From CAKZSB01 sp964573105 (GTDB lineage Bacteria > Pseudomonadota > Gammaproteobacteria > Granulosicoccales > Granulosicoccaceae), in contig CAZNIS010000006.1 in assembly GCA_964573105.1 (NCBI GenBank), positions 1-64,000 of the forward strand: a stretch of 64,000 nucleotides of DNA. Reading direction: 5' to 3'. Under the pieces are notes generated by a model. That model saw nothing but the letters and a program-made list of their open reading frames with translations. It ran no database searches and had not been told where the DNA came from. The position numbers and the translations under genes were made by a program. Below, piece by piece: positions 1 to 9,186 of the stretch (position 1 is its first letter; each line of letters starts with the position of its first letter).

Positions 1-2
1 GC

Positions 3-836
3 GGTGCCATCTGTCGCCTGGTTAACAAGGATCGCAAAGAGCACGGCATTCGCTGCTCTGCTGAATCAACTGGCGGTTCCATCTACAACATCAACACCAT
101 TCGCGCGGGTGAGCTTGAGTTTGGCGTTGCACAGTCTGACTGGCAACATCATGCCTACAATGGCACATCCAAGTTTGAAGATCAGGGCAAGTTTGAAAAT
201 CTGCGCGCTGTTTTTTCTGTTCACCCGGAGCCCGTAACCGTCGTCGCTCGTGGTGATGCCGGCATCGATAACATCTCTGATGTTAAAGGCAAGCGGATGA
301 ATATCGGCAACCCGGGATCGGGCACGCGAGGCACCTGGGAAGTGATGGAAGAGGCGATGGGCTGGGAGCGCTCTGACCTTAAATTGGCGGCGGAAATGAA
401 ATCAGCGGAAACCGGTCAGGCGATGTGTGACGGCAAGATCGACGCATACTTCTGGCTGGTCGGCCACCCGTCTGCACTGACGCAAGAATCTCTGGCGACC
501 TGTGACTCGCACCTGGTCAATGTTACCGGTGAGGCGATAGACAAACTGATCGCAGACAATCCGTACTACAGAAGCGCGACCATCCCGGCGGGTATGTACA
601 ACAACGAAAACGACATCAACACCTTCGGTGTCGGTGCGACTTTCGTCTCCAGTGCCGACGTCCCTGCCGAAGTCGTCTATGTCGTTGTCAAAGCTGTATT
701 CGACAACTTCGACGGTTTCAAAAAGCTGCACCCGGCATTCGCCAACCTGAAGGAAGAGGAAATGATTAGCGATTCGCTGTCAGCACCTCTCCACGACGGT
801 GCAGTCAAGTACTACAAGGAACGCGGCTGGATGTAA
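3..836 (+). CDS. TAXI-family TRAP transporter substrate-binding protein (5' end cut by window)
   Basis: Periplasmic solute-binding subunit of a tripartite ATP-independent transporter of the TAXI type. The reading frame is open from the first bases, so the signal peptide and the N-terminal part lie outside the window; 277 residues are visible. Seen in the sequence: the family's GGSIYNINTIRAGELEFGVAQSD stretch (here broken as GGSIYNINTIRAGE then LEFGVAQSD), the central GKRMNIGNPGSGTRGTWEVM segment, and the C-terminal HPAFANLKEEEM region. The fused permease follows 164 bases downstream on the same strand, which fixes the role as a TRAP component. A strong hairpin lies between the two genes. The ligand cannot be read from the sequence; TAXI proteins are generally reported for dicarboxylates or amino acids, so that part is only inference. 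Confidence 0.93.
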   Translation, partial: GAICRLVNKDRKEHGIRCSAESTGGSIYNINTIRAGELEFGVAQSDWQHHAYNGTSKFEDQGKFENLRAVFSVHPEPVTVVARGDAGIDNISDVKGKRMNIGNPGSGTRGTWEVMEEAMGWERSDLKLAAEMKSAETGQAMCDGKIDAYFWLVGHPSALTQESLATCDSHLVNVTGEAIDKLIADNPYYRSATIPAGMYNNENDINTFGVGATFVSSADVPAEVVYVVVKAVFDNFDGFKKLHPAFANLKEEEMISDSLSAPLHDGAVKYYKERGWM

Positions 837-850
837 TCCGCGGTTGTAAA

Positions 851-878
851 CACTGCCCCGCGTTTAGGCGGGGCAGTG
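851..878 (+). promoter_or_regulatory. Intercistronic hairpin between TRAP binding protein and permease
   Basis: A perfect 11-bp stem (CACTGCCCCGC pairing with GCGGGGCAGTG) with a 6-base loop starts 15 bases after the binding-protein stop. It is not followed by a T-run, so it is probably a 3' RNA-stabilising or partial-attenuation structure. Such hairpins let the binding protein be made in excess over the membrane subunit. The role is inferred. Confidence 0.6.
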
Positions 879-1000
879 CCAAAGCTACATAAACCTGCCT
901 GTGCAGTGTGGCTTTGATCGGGCAGCCGCCAGGTTGTCCACCCGACTTTGTTTCAAAAGTCGCTCCGACAAAATGCTTCGGAAACGAGAGGAATGCCGCG

Positions 1001-3743
1001 ATGACCAGCAAGACGATGAGCCAAAGCGAACTCGATCAGTTCGTCGCGGATATCGATACCGGTGGTCGATCACCTGCCGGTGCCGTCGGTAAGCTGATTA
1101 CCGTAATCGCCTTTGTCTGGGCGCTGTTCCAATTGTATATAGCGTCGAACCTGCCGTTCTGGCTCACCGAAGTGACGGGGATGAGTCTGGTGGTTACCAA
1201 CTCCAATGCCCGCTTAATTCATCTCGCCTTCGGTCTGGTGCTCGCTGCTCTGGCCTATCCACTGTTCAAGTCGAGTCCACGTGATCGAGTACCCTGGTAC
1301 GACTGGGCGCTTGCCGGTTTCGGTCTGTTGAGTTGTCTCTATATTGTTTATTTCCGCGACAGTATCGCCAATCGTGCCGGTCTGCCCACCGAGGGCGATC
1401 TGATTATTTCCACTATCGGTATGCTCGTGTTGGCAATCGCTGTTCTGCGCACGCTCGGCCTGCCATTATTGATTGTGGCAACCATCTTTGTCGTATACGT
1501 GTTCTACGGGGATGCAGCCTGGTTGCCAGATACCATTCAGTGGAAAGGCGCATCCTATGGCAAGGCAACCTGGCACTACTGGATGCAGGGCGAGGGGGTG
1601 TTCGGCGTCGCGCTCGGGGTTTCGGCCTCGCTTATTTTTCTATTCGTGCTGTTTGGCGCCATTCTCGAAAAGGCGGGTGCCGGTAACTTTTTTATCAAAA
1701 TTGCGTTTGCATTGCTGGGCCATTTTCGCGGCGGACCGGCGAAGGCGGCGGTTGTAGCCTCCGCGACAAGTGGTCTTTATTCCGGCTCCTCGATTGCCAA
1801 CACGGTCACTACCGGTACCTTCACGATCCCGCTTATGAAAAGAACCGGCTTCTCGGCGGAAAAGGCTGGTGCGGTGGAAGTTGCCTCATCGACCAACGGT
1901 CAGTTGACGCCACCGGTGATGGGGGCGGCAGCATTCCTGATCGCAGAATTTACCGGCATCAGCTATACCGACATCATCAAACACGCGATTGTGCCGGCAC
2001 TGGTTTCCTATATCGCACTTTTCTACATCGTGCATATCGAGGCCTGCAAGCTAAACCTGCAGGGCCTGCCTCGCCATCCCAGCACTCGAACCTTCGCCAA
2101 CAAGCTGATCGGATTTCTCAGCGGATTTTTAGGGGTCGCGTTGCTTGGTGTGCTGGTGTACTACGGTATGGGCTGGATAAAAGTGGCTATGCCGGAGCAG
2201 GCGTTTCTTGTGGTGGCGGCACTGTGCAGTTTTGCCTATCTGGTGCTGTTGTTTCTGGCATCTCGTCATCCGGATCTAACCGTCGATGACCCCAATGATC
2301 CGATCACCGAATTGCCACGGGCCGGTGCCACAGCCATCACCGGGCTCTACTTTATATTGCCGATCGTAATCCTTATCTGGTGCATCATCGTCNNNNNNNN
2401 NNNNNNNNNNNNNNNNNNNNNNNNNNNNNNNNNNNNNNNNNNNNNNNNNNNNNNNNNNNNNNNNNNNNNNNNNNNNNNNNNNNNNNNNNNNNATCCTTAT
2501 CTGGTGCATCATCGTCGAGCGACTGTCACCGGCGTTGTCGGCATTCTGGGCGACCATCGCGATGATTGTTGTGGCGCTGACTCAGCACCCGTTAAAAGCA
2601 CTTTTCCGCGGTCGCGGCGGAGATATATTTCCGGGTATCAAACGCGGTATCTCCGAGTGGGCAGAGGGTATGATTGCCGGATCTCGCAACATGATTGGCA
2701 TCGCGATCGCCACTGGCGCGGCCGGTATTATCATTGGCACCATTTCGCTGACCGGCGCCCATCAGGTCATTGGAGAATTCGTTGAGTACCTCGCTGGCGG
2801 CAGCCTGATCGTCATGCTGATTCTGGTAGCGGTGATGAGTTTAATACTGGGTATGGGCCTGCCTACCACGGCCAACTACATTGTCGTGTCCAGCTTGATG
2901 GCACCCGTCATCGTCGCGCTGGGTGCCAAGAGTGGCCTGATTGTGCCTTTAATCGCGGTGCACTTGTTTGTGTTCTATTTCGGCATCCTCGCCGACGATA
3001 CCCCACCGGTTGGCCTGGCGGCGACTGCAGCGGCGGCGATCTCCAAAGGCGATCCGATCAAGACTGGTGTCCAGGGGTTTGCCTATGACATTCGAACTGC
3101 GCTGTTGCCGTTTTTGTTTATTTTCAATACCGAACTCTTGCTGATAGACGTAACCTGGTACAAGGCGATCTTTATTTTTATTGTGGCAGTCATCGCCATG
3201 ATGCTGTTCGCCGCCGCAACACAAGGCTGGTTTTTGACGAAAAACAGGCTGTGGGAATCTGCCGCGTTGTTGCTCGTCGCCTTCACACTGTTTCGACCGG
3301 GATTCTGGCTGGACAGAATTCAGGCACCGTTTGAGTCGCAGCCCCCAACGACATTGTATGAAGTCGTAGAGCCAGTGACGCCGGGCGGCACAGTAACCAT
3401 CGTAGTCAGTGGGCCAAACTACAACAGTGGCGACCCGGATCAGACAACCCTGCTGGTACCGCTGGGTGATCCCGCCGAGGCGGCAGAGCGATTGCGCAAG
3501 GCCGGGCTTGATGTGCGCATGGAGAACGGGGTGGCATTGCTGGATGAGCCGATGCAGGGCACACCGTTCTTTGAACAAATCGGGAATCTGTTTGACTACT
3601 ACGCCGACGATCCTGTGCAGGTGGCAGAGATCAAGACGCCGGCCTCGCGGATCGCAAAAGAGATTTTCTACCTGCCGGCGTTTCTGCTGCTGGCGTTGGT
3701 GGTGTGGTTGCAACGGCGTCGCGCGGCCAAACTGGCCATGTGA
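1001..3743 (+). CDS. TRAP transporter fused permease (small and large subunits), interrupted by assembly gap
   Basis: Membrane component of the TAXI TRAP system, with the small four-helix and large twelve-helix subunits fused. I chose the ATG at 1001 (MTSKTMSQSELDQ) because it has an AGAGGAA-like ribosome site about 9 bases upstream; the longer frame from 908 has none. Many hydrophobic helices follow. The large-subunit signatures GSSIANTVTTGTFTIPLMK and GMGLPTTANYIV are present, as is FGILADDTPPVGLAA. The last ~140 residues form a soluble tail resembling the DUF3394 extension seen on TRAP permeases. The 100-N run at 2393-2492 seems to split the gene, but the 24 bases on either side are identical. 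Removing the Ns plus one copy (124 bases) restores a single frame of about 872 residues, so the gene is very probably intact. Confidence 0.92.
2393..2492. other. Assembly gap 1 (100 N)
   Basis: Exactly 100 N, a conventional scaffold filler. Bases 2369-2392 and 2493-2516 are identical (24 bases), as expected for two contigs that overlap but were not merged. The true gap is probably of negative length. Confidence 0.95.
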
Positions 3744-3773
3744 TCCAGGTGCGGCCAGTAGTAGATGCCGCGC

Positions 3774-4487
3774 CTATTTTTTCATGTAGTGCTTGCGGGT
3801 TTTCTCGGGCAGCCGTTCGATTGAATAGCGCAACATGGTGCGCGGCATGTATTGGCGGTGCTGATCAAGAAAATCGCATAGACGTTGTTCGTCGCGCTTG
3901 CCCGCTTCACGCAGCATCCAGCCGGCGGCTTTGTGCATCAGATCCTGCGGATCATTCAACAAGCGCTGAGCATAGTTAAATGTATCGTCCAGATCATTCT
4001 TGCGAATATAGAAAAAGGTCGACAGCATCGCGATGCGGCGATCCCACATCGATTTCGCCGCAACCATTTTATCCAGTCGGTCACGCTTGCGATCAAAAAA
4101 CCAGGCACCGGTAATGCCAGGTGCCGACGCATCGACGAGATCCCAGTTGTTTACAAACTGACGATGCTTCAGGTACGCCGTGACGATGGCTTTTCTAGAT
4201 GATTCACTCGCACCGCGTTGTTTGTACAGACCCAGCAATGCCAGCACGGCGAACATTCTTGTCTCGTGCCACGGGCTGTGCAGCAATTCAACCGCACAAT
4301 CCAGTGTCAACCCGGGCAGCTGTGTTTTTAACGTCGATCGCAGTACCGGCATGCGTATGCCAAGAAACTGATCGCCAGCACCATATTCTCCGTCGCCAGT
4401 TTTGAAAAAACGCGTGCTGTGCTCGGCGATGGATTTATCGCCGAGTGCACGCAGTTGCCGTTCTATCGAATTGGCGGTGACGGTCAT
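3774..4487 (-). CDS. DNA alkylation repair protein, AlkD-like
   Basis: HEAT-like-repeat DNA glycosylase family protein that removes bulky or positively charged alkylated bases. It has 237 residues, the usual length. The NNWDLVDASA motif carries the Trp-x3-Asp pair that AlkD uses to trap the lesion, followed by DRRIAMLSTFFYIRKND, which holds the conserved Arg. The ending RTMLRYSIERLPEKTRKHYM is typical. It starts 14 bases after the stop of the arsC-like gene and is the last gene of a five-gene minus-strand run (hiuH-dapC-dapD-arsC-alkD). Function is from family knowledge; substrate range cannot be read here. Its place in a lysine-synthesis operon is odd and may simply be readthrough placement. 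Confidence 0.9.
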   Translation of the reverse strand: MTVTANSIERQLRALGDKSIAEHSTRFFKTGDGEYGAGDQFLGIRMPVLRSTLKTQLPGLTLDCAVELLHSPWHETRMFAVLALLGLYKQRGASESSRKAIVTAYLKHRQFVNNWDLVDASAPGITGAWFFDRKRDRLDKMVAAKSMWDRRIAMLSTFFYIRKNDLDDTFNYAQRLLNDPQDLMHKAAGWMLREAGKRDEQRLCDFLDQHRQYMPRTMLRYSIERLPEKTRKHYMKK

Positions 4488-4501
4488 GGGGGCTCAGGCC
4501 G

Positions 4502-4849
4502 TTACAGCAAGGCCTCTTTCCAGTCGCTTTCCTTGAAACCGACCAACACTTTGTCACCGGTGACCAGCACCGGGCGTTTTATCATCGCAGGCTCTTCTGT
4601 TAACAGGTCGGCTGCATTCTGCTCGTTGGTGTTGTCGCGCACGTCGTCTGACAGTTTGCGCCAGGTGGTGCCGCGTTTGTTCAGCACCGTGTCCCAACCA
4701 AATTGTGCGATCCAGCCTTGCAGCTGGTTTTTGTCGGTACCATCGACGCGATAGTCGTGAAAATGGTAGTCGATGTTGTTGTCATCCATGAAGCGACGCG
4801 CCTTTTTAATCGTGTCGCAGTTTTTTATGCCATAGATAGTGACGCTCAT
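4502..4849 (-). CDS. ArsC/Spx-family thioredoxin-fold protein (YffB-like)
   Basis: Small thioredoxin-fold protein of 115 residues. The N-terminal MSVTIYGIKNCDTIKKAR has the single Cys at the start of the first helix, as in the ArsC/Spx family, and the C-terminal RPVLVTGDKVLVGFKESDW is the usual ending. YffB-type members are commonly found next to dap genes, as here. They are annotated as putative arsenate reductases, but the role of this branch is unsettled and arsenate reduction should not be assumed. The start ATG overlaps the dapD stop by one base (TGATG), so translation is probably coupled. Confidence 0.88.
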   Translation of the reverse strand: MSVTIYGIKNCDTIKKARRFMDDNNIDYHFHDYRVDGTDKNQLQGWIAQFGWDTVLNKRGTTWRKLSDDVRDNTNEQNAADLLTEEPAMIKRPVLVTGDKVLVGFKESDWKEALL

Positions 4850-5679
4850 CAGTCCACCGTGCGCAGCAATTCATTGATGCCAACCTTGCTGCGCGTCTTT
4901 TCATCGACGCGTTTGACGATGACAGCGCAATAGAGACTGTACTTGCCATTGTCGGCCGGCAGATTGCCCGACACCACAACCGACCCGGCGGGCACGCGAC
5001 CGTAAAGTATTTCGTCGTTCTCGCGATCATAGATGCGGGTGGACTGCCCGATATAGACACCCATGGAGACCACCGAGCCCTGCTCGACGATCACACCTTC
5101 GACGATTTCGGAGCGCGCACCAATGAAGCAATTGTCTTCGATAATGGTTGGTGACGCCTGCAGCGGTTCCAGTACGCCGCCAATGCCGACACCGCCAGAT
5201 AAATGCACGTTCTTACCGATCTGTGCGCATGAGCCAACAGTGGCCCAGGTATCAACCATGGTGCCGCTGTCGACGTAGGCGCCGATGTTCACGTAAGACG
5301 GCATTAACACCGTGTCGCTTGCCACGAACGAGCCTTTTCGGGCGACTGCCGGTGGCACCACACGCACGCCGGATGCGGCGAATTGTTCGGCGCTGTAGTC
5401 GGCGTATTTGGTCGCAACTTTGTCGTAGAACTGCGTATAGCCGCCGGCTGCGATCGGGGCGTTATCGTGAATGCGAAACGACAGTAAGACAGCTTTCTTC
5501 AACCATTCGTTAACCACCCACTGTCCATTGCCGGCAGGTTCTGCCACGCGTGCTTCACCGGAGTCGAGCATGCCGATAGCCTGTTCTATCGCGGCGCGTG
5601 TGTCGGCATCGACTGTAGAAGGGGTTATGTCAGCACGACGTTCAAAGCTTTCATTTATCAGTGTTTCAATGGCGCTCAT
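4849..5679 (-). CDS. dapD: 2,3,4,5-tetrahydropyridine-2,6-dicarboxylate N-succinyltransferase
   Basis: Cytosolic enzyme that transfers succinyl from succinyl-CoA to tetrahydrodipicolinate in the succinylase branch of lysine and meso-diaminopimelate synthesis. Its 276 residues match the family. The hexapeptide-repeat left-handed beta-helix is visible in the middle (VNIGAYVDSGTMVDTWATVG, then GKNVHLSGGVGIGGVLEP). The C-terminal YCAVIVKRVDEKTRSKVGIN is characteristic. It lies 41 bases downstream of dapC, the next enzyme of the pathway, and overlaps the arsC-like gene by one base. Confidence is high. Confidence 0.98.
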   Translation of the reverse strand: MSAIETLINESFERRADITPSTVDADTRAAIEQAIGMLDSGEARVAEPAGNGQWVVNEWLKKAVLLSFRIHDNAPIAAGGYTQFYDKVATKYADYSAEQFAASGVRVVPPAVARKGSFVASDTVLMPSYVNIGAYVDSGTMVDTWATVGSCAQIGKNVHLSGGVGIGGVLEPLQASPTIIEDNCFIGARSEIVEGVIVEQGSVVSMGVYIGQSTRIYDRENDEILYGRVPAGSVVVSGNLPADNGKYSLYCAVIVKRVDEKTRSKVGINELLRTVD

Positions 5680-5720
5680 CAGCGACTCCCGATTGCAATC
5701 TAGGTTTGGGTTTAACTTTG

Positions 5721-6926
5721 TTAAGTGTTGGTTCCGGCGATGAAATCGCGGATTCGATGGGTGGCTTCAACGCAATTGTCGAGCGGTGCGACCAATGCCA
5801 GTCGCACGTGGTTGTCGCCCGGGTTTCCGTGTTCAGTCTGGCGGGAGAGATAGCTGCCGGGAAGTACCGATACGCTTTTTTCGCGATACAGCTGGCGCGC
5901 AAACTCGGTGTCACTCTGATTCACATCGACCCACAAAAAGAATCCTGCGTCAGGTCGAACGACCGGTAGAACCGATTCCAGTACCGGCAGCACGCGGTCG
6001 AATTTTGCCTGATAGAGTGCGCGGTTGTCGATCACGTGTTGTTCGTCGTTCCACGCGACCATGCTCGCGGCACTGACGTAGCCTGGCATCGCGCAACCAT
6101 GATAGGTGCGAAACTTCAGGAAGCTTTCAATAATCGTCGCATCGCCGGCCACCAGTCCGGAGCGCAGCCCGGGCAGATTCGAGCGCTTGGACAAACTGTT
6201 GAATACGACGCAGCGATCAAAGCCCTGATTGCCTGCCGCCACGGCTTCCTGCAACAGGCCACTGGGTGGCAGATCTGCCGCCGGGTATATTTCGGAATAA
6301 CACTCATCCGAGATGATCGTAAAACCGTAGGTCTGTGAGAGGGCCAGCAGCTGCTGCATTTGCTTTGCCTCGACCACAGATCCCGACGGGTTGCCCGGTG
6401 TGCACAAATAAATCATCTGACAGCGCGCCCAGACAGATGCCGGAATGGCATCAAAATCGGGTTGATACTGGTTGTCTGCGTTTGTGTTGTAGAAGTAGGG
6501 CGTCGCGCCGGCAAGCAATGCGGCTCCCTCGTAGATCTGATAGAACGGATTGGGGATCAGAACCAGATCCCGAGTGTGATCCTGTGCATCGAACAGGCAC
6601 TGAGCGATGGCAAATAATGCCTCTCGCGTACCGTTTACCGGCAGTACATGGCGATCACAATCGAGTGTGTCGTCGCCAAGATTGAAGCGCCTGCTCAGCC
6701 AGTTGGCGATCGTCGCGCGCAATCGTTGATCACCGCGTGTGGGTGGATACTTGGCCACTGTTGCCAGTGCGTCCGTCATGGCCGCAAGCACCGCCGGTGG
6801 GGGTTGGTGGCCGGGTTCGCCGATTGACATGCTCACGGCGGGCAGGTCCTTGATCGACTCGCCACCGATCAGCTGGCGAAACCGCTCGAACGGGTAGGCC
6901 TGCAGTTTATCGAGGTTGGGGTTCAT
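5721..6926 (-). CDS. dapC: Succinyldiaminopimelate transaminase
   Basis: PLP-dependent class I/II aminotransferase of 401 residues that converts N-succinyl-2-amino-6-ketopimelate to N-succinyl-LL-diaminopimelate. Seen: MNPNLDKLQAYPFERFRQL at the start; the cofactor region YLCTPGNPSGSV; ISDECYSEIY; and the PLP lysine in FNSLSKRSNLPGLRSG. I use the ATG at 6926; a TTG one codon earlier (6929) is possible but less likely. The ATG overlaps the hiuH stop in a TGATG arrangement. It is followed by dapD, the preceding pathway step, which supports the dapC assignment over other aminotransferases. Confidence 0.95.
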   Translation of the reverse strand: MNPNLDKLQAYPFERFRQLIGGESIKDLPAVSMSIGEPGHQPPPAVLAAMTDALATVAKYPPTRGDQRLRATIANWLSRRFNLGDDTLDCDRHVLPVNGTREALFAIAQCLFDAQDHTRDLVLIPNPFYQIYEGAALLAGATPYFYNTNADNQYQPDFDAIPASVWARCQMIYLCTPGNPSGSVVEAKQMQQLLALSQTYGFTIISDECYSEIYPAADLPPSGLLQEAVAAGNQGFDRCVVFNSLSKRSNLPGLRSGLVAGDATIIESFLKFRTYHGCAMPGYVSAASMVAWNDEQHVIDNRALYQAKFDRVLPVLESVLPVVRPDAGFFLWVDVNQSDTEFARQLYREKSVSVLPGSYLSRQTEHGNPGDNHVRLALVAPLDNCVEATHRIRDFIAGTNT

Positions 6927-7267
6927 CAACTGCCGCGGTAGGTAGAGTAACCGTACGGAGACAGCAGCAGCGGCACGTGGTAGTGCTGGTCTGGATTACT
7001 GACGCCAAAGCGAATGACCACGATATCCAGAAACGGTACCGGGTCGTCGGCCACGCCGCGCTTGCGGAAGTATTCGCCGGCGTGAAAGCGCAATTCGTAG
7101 GTTTGCGCCTCCAGTTTTCCAGCCGCAATCAACGGTTGGTCGGTTCTGCCATCCTGGTTGGTATGGCACTGTGCAAGGCGCGTGTCGTCGGCGAATAGTT
7201 CGATCAATACGCCAGCGGCCGGGCAGCCGGCACTGGTATCGAGGATGTGTGTGGATAAACCGGCCAT
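6926..7267 (-). CDS. hiuH: 5-hydroxyisourate hydrolase (transthyretin-like)
   Basis: Hydrolyses 5-hydroxyisourate, the product of urate oxidation, to OHCU. The 113 residues carry the family signature: LSTHILDTSAGCPAAG at the start, with its catalytic His, and the C-terminal YHVPLLLSPYGYSTYRGS, whose YRGS tetrapeptide is diagnostic. No signal peptide is seen, so it is cytosolic. It sits at the head of the dap run and its stop overlaps the dapC start, which is unusual for a purine-catabolism gene. xdhC and guaD, also purine breakdown, lie 22 kb away. Confidence 0.95.
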   Translation of the reverse strand: MAGLSTHILDTSAGCPAAGVLIELFADDTRLAQCHTNQDGRTDQPLIAAGKLEAQTYELRFHAGEYFRKRGVADDPVPFLDIVVIRFGVSNPDQHYHVPLLLSPYGYSTYRGS

Positions 7268-7333
7268 GGAATCGGGTCGCGTGCGGTAGTCGCCCGATTA
7301 TAACAGCCGTACCCTGCAGCGTTGCTACCGCAG

Positions 7334-7356
7334 GCCGCCGGCACAAGGCCGGCGGC
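7334..7356 (-). terminator. Hairpin downstream of the L,D-transpeptidase gene
   Basis: A perfect 9-bp GC stem (GCCGCCGGC pairing with GCCGGCGGC) with a 5-base loop lies 13 bases past the stop of the minus-strand transpeptidase gene and before hiuH. No clear T-run follows, so it may be a factor-assisted terminator or RNA-stabilising end. Confidence 0.5.
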
Positions 7357-7368
7357 GGACAGAAACAC

Positions 7369-9066
7369 TTACTGGCTGTTGGCGGCCAGTTTGATCGCCG
7401 TGGAATTGAGCAGCGAGTTGGCGACTGCTGCGTGCACGGTGCGCTTGTTTTCCATCGATTTCATTGGCGCGCGATCGTGGCTGTAGATGTCAGGTCTAAA
7501 TTGCACCTCACCAAATCGATCGACCCATGCGGTCTGGTAGGTCAGGTGAACCGGAACCGGGCTGGACAGTGCCATCTTGCGCGTCTTGCTCGAACTGATC
7601 AGGCTATCGATTTCGGTTTCGCTCAGGCCATCGGCCGACAGCAGCGCTCTGGCGAGTTCGTTGGGTTGTTCCACCCGCACACAGCCGTGGCTCTGCGCGC
7701 GCTGGCTCTCGGCAAAAAGGTGTCGATCCTTGGTGTCGTGCAGGTAGACACTGAACTTGTTCGGGAACATGAACTTCAGTTTGCCTAGCGCGTTCTTTTT
7801 GCCGGGTGCCTGACGCAACCGGTAGTTGGACAGAAAGGTTGAACTGTCCAGTTCGTAGCTTGGCAGTGAGCTCACTGACAGGCGGGCATATTTCGCATGC
7901 GGTATTGCCTGGAAGTTGTTTCGATCGAGGTAACCGGGCTGGCGTTGCTCGCGCTTGAGTAACTTGCGAGTGATGCTCGATGGCACATGCCACGCCGGGT
8001 TGAAAACCATGTACTCCATCTTGTCGGAGAACAGCGGCGTGCGATGTTTCGGCTTGCCCACCACGGTGCGCATTTCCATGGTGGTCTCGCCATCCACTTT
8101 CAATTCAAGCTCAGATCCGGCCACATTCACCAGTACGTGACGTTCACCCAGGTCTCTGGGCAGCCAGCGCCAGCGCTCAAGGTTGAGTTCGATCTGTGCA
8201 AGCTTATCGTCAACTGGTACGTTCATTTGCGCCACGGTGTCTCGTCCGGCGATGCCATCTGCGGTCAGGCCGTGGCGACTCTGAAAGGCCAGTACCGCGG
8301 CAGATGTCGCATCGTCAAAGTAATCAAGCGGTTTGTTGTCCGGTCGCAAGTCACCCGAAATAATCAGTCTCTGTTTCAACGCAATGACTTCAGCACCACG
8401 ATCACCCTTGCGCAGTGAGCTATTCACTTTGATAGGTGACCAGCCACCTGCCAGGCGGATGGCAGCGTAACGGGCGTGTGCAGCCAGCAGCGAGTGATAG
8501 CGGCTATTGGCCGGCCGCAGTTCATCGAGCACCTGCCTGAACGTTTTGTGACCGGCAAAAAACGGCGCAGCGATATCGGCGACATCGACATGGTTGGCTG
8601 GAAAGTGCCATCCGGATTTCGCACTCGGAGGCTTAGTGAAACCCATCGCGACATCGCTGAAGTAGGCGAGTAGAGAATCAGTGATCAAAAGCTCGGCATG
8701 CCATACACGGGCGGGATCGCCGCTCGCCACCCACTGCCTGATCACGGGCACGTAGTATTCATCGGGGCTCAGGCCTTCACGATCCGCTCTCGCCAGTTTC
8801 TTGAGGATGGCATCGCCGGTCGATGTGAAGTCGCCATCGCGAATCCATATCGGGCGATTGGTGCGCTGCTGATAAACCGCGGTCAACTCTCGCTTGTGGC
8901 GAAGTTGTACGCCGCCAACCGTGTTTTCGGTAGTCGAGCCGAGGTAACCCAGTAACTGTTTCTGAATGTCGGTTTGCATCGCGCTGGCACTGCCACCTGT
9001 TGCCAGCAATAACAACATCACCCCCGCGACACGACTTACCCTTCTCTGGTGTATCGTTTTCTTCAT
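7369..9066 (-). CDS. Murein L,D-transpeptidase (YcbB/LdtD-like)
   Basis: Periplasmic cell-wall enzyme that makes 3-3 crosslinks in peptidoglycan; 565 residues. A signal peptide is visible (MKKTIHQRRVSRVAG, a hydrophobic core, cleavage after SASA at ~29). The order of parts is the scaffold domain (~35-210), a peptidoglycan-binding domain (LRKGDRGAEVIALKQRL to GIAGRDTVAQMN, ~218-282), and the YkuD catalytic domain with VFNPAWHVPSSI (~355) and the nucleophile motif SHGCVRV (459-465). A long insertion between these two motifs is typical of the YcbB type. The leader is A-rich with no obvious Shine-Dalgarno. It is divergent from the next gene, and a hairpin follows the stop. Confidence 0.93.
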   Translation of the reverse strand: MKKTIHQRRVSRVAGVMLLLLATGGSASAMQTDIQKQLLGYLGSTTENTVGGVQLRHKRELTAVYQQRTNRPIWIRDGDFTSTGDAILKKLARADREGLSPDEYYVPVIRQWVASGDPARVWHAELLITDSLLAYFSDVAMGFTKPPSAKSGWHFPANHVDVADIAAPFFAGHKTFRQVLDELRPANSRYHSLLAAHARYAAIRLAGGWSPIKVNSSLRKGDRGAEVIALKQRLIISGDLRPDNKPLDYFDDATSAAVLAFQSRHGLTADGIAGRDTVAQMNVPVDDKLAQIELNLERWRWLPRDLGERHVLVNVAGSELELKVDGETTMEMRTVVGKPKHRTPLFSDKMEYMVFNPAWHVPSSITRKLLKREQRQPGYLDRNNFQAIPHAKYARLSVSSLPSYELDSSTFLSNYRLRQAPGKKNALGKLKFMFPNKFSVYLHDTKDRHLFAESQRAQSHGCVRVEQPNELARALLSADGLSETEIDSLISSSKTRKMALSSPVPVHLTYQTAWVDRFGEVQFRPDIYSHDRAPMKSMENKRTVHAAVANSLLNSTAIKLAANSQ

Positions 9067-9186
9067 GAGTTTTTATTTTTATTGTTATTGTTTTTTGGAC
9101 AGATCGACTGCACTGTCGGGGCAGGTTATCGGCGCCTTTGGCGCAAGCTTGATCGAAAACTTTCCTCCACCTTGTTTGCCTGCAAC

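Noticed and set aside
2276..2565. Frameshift or truncation of the TRAP permease
   Set aside because: The frame change is fully explained by the 100 N plus a 24-base duplicated contig end.
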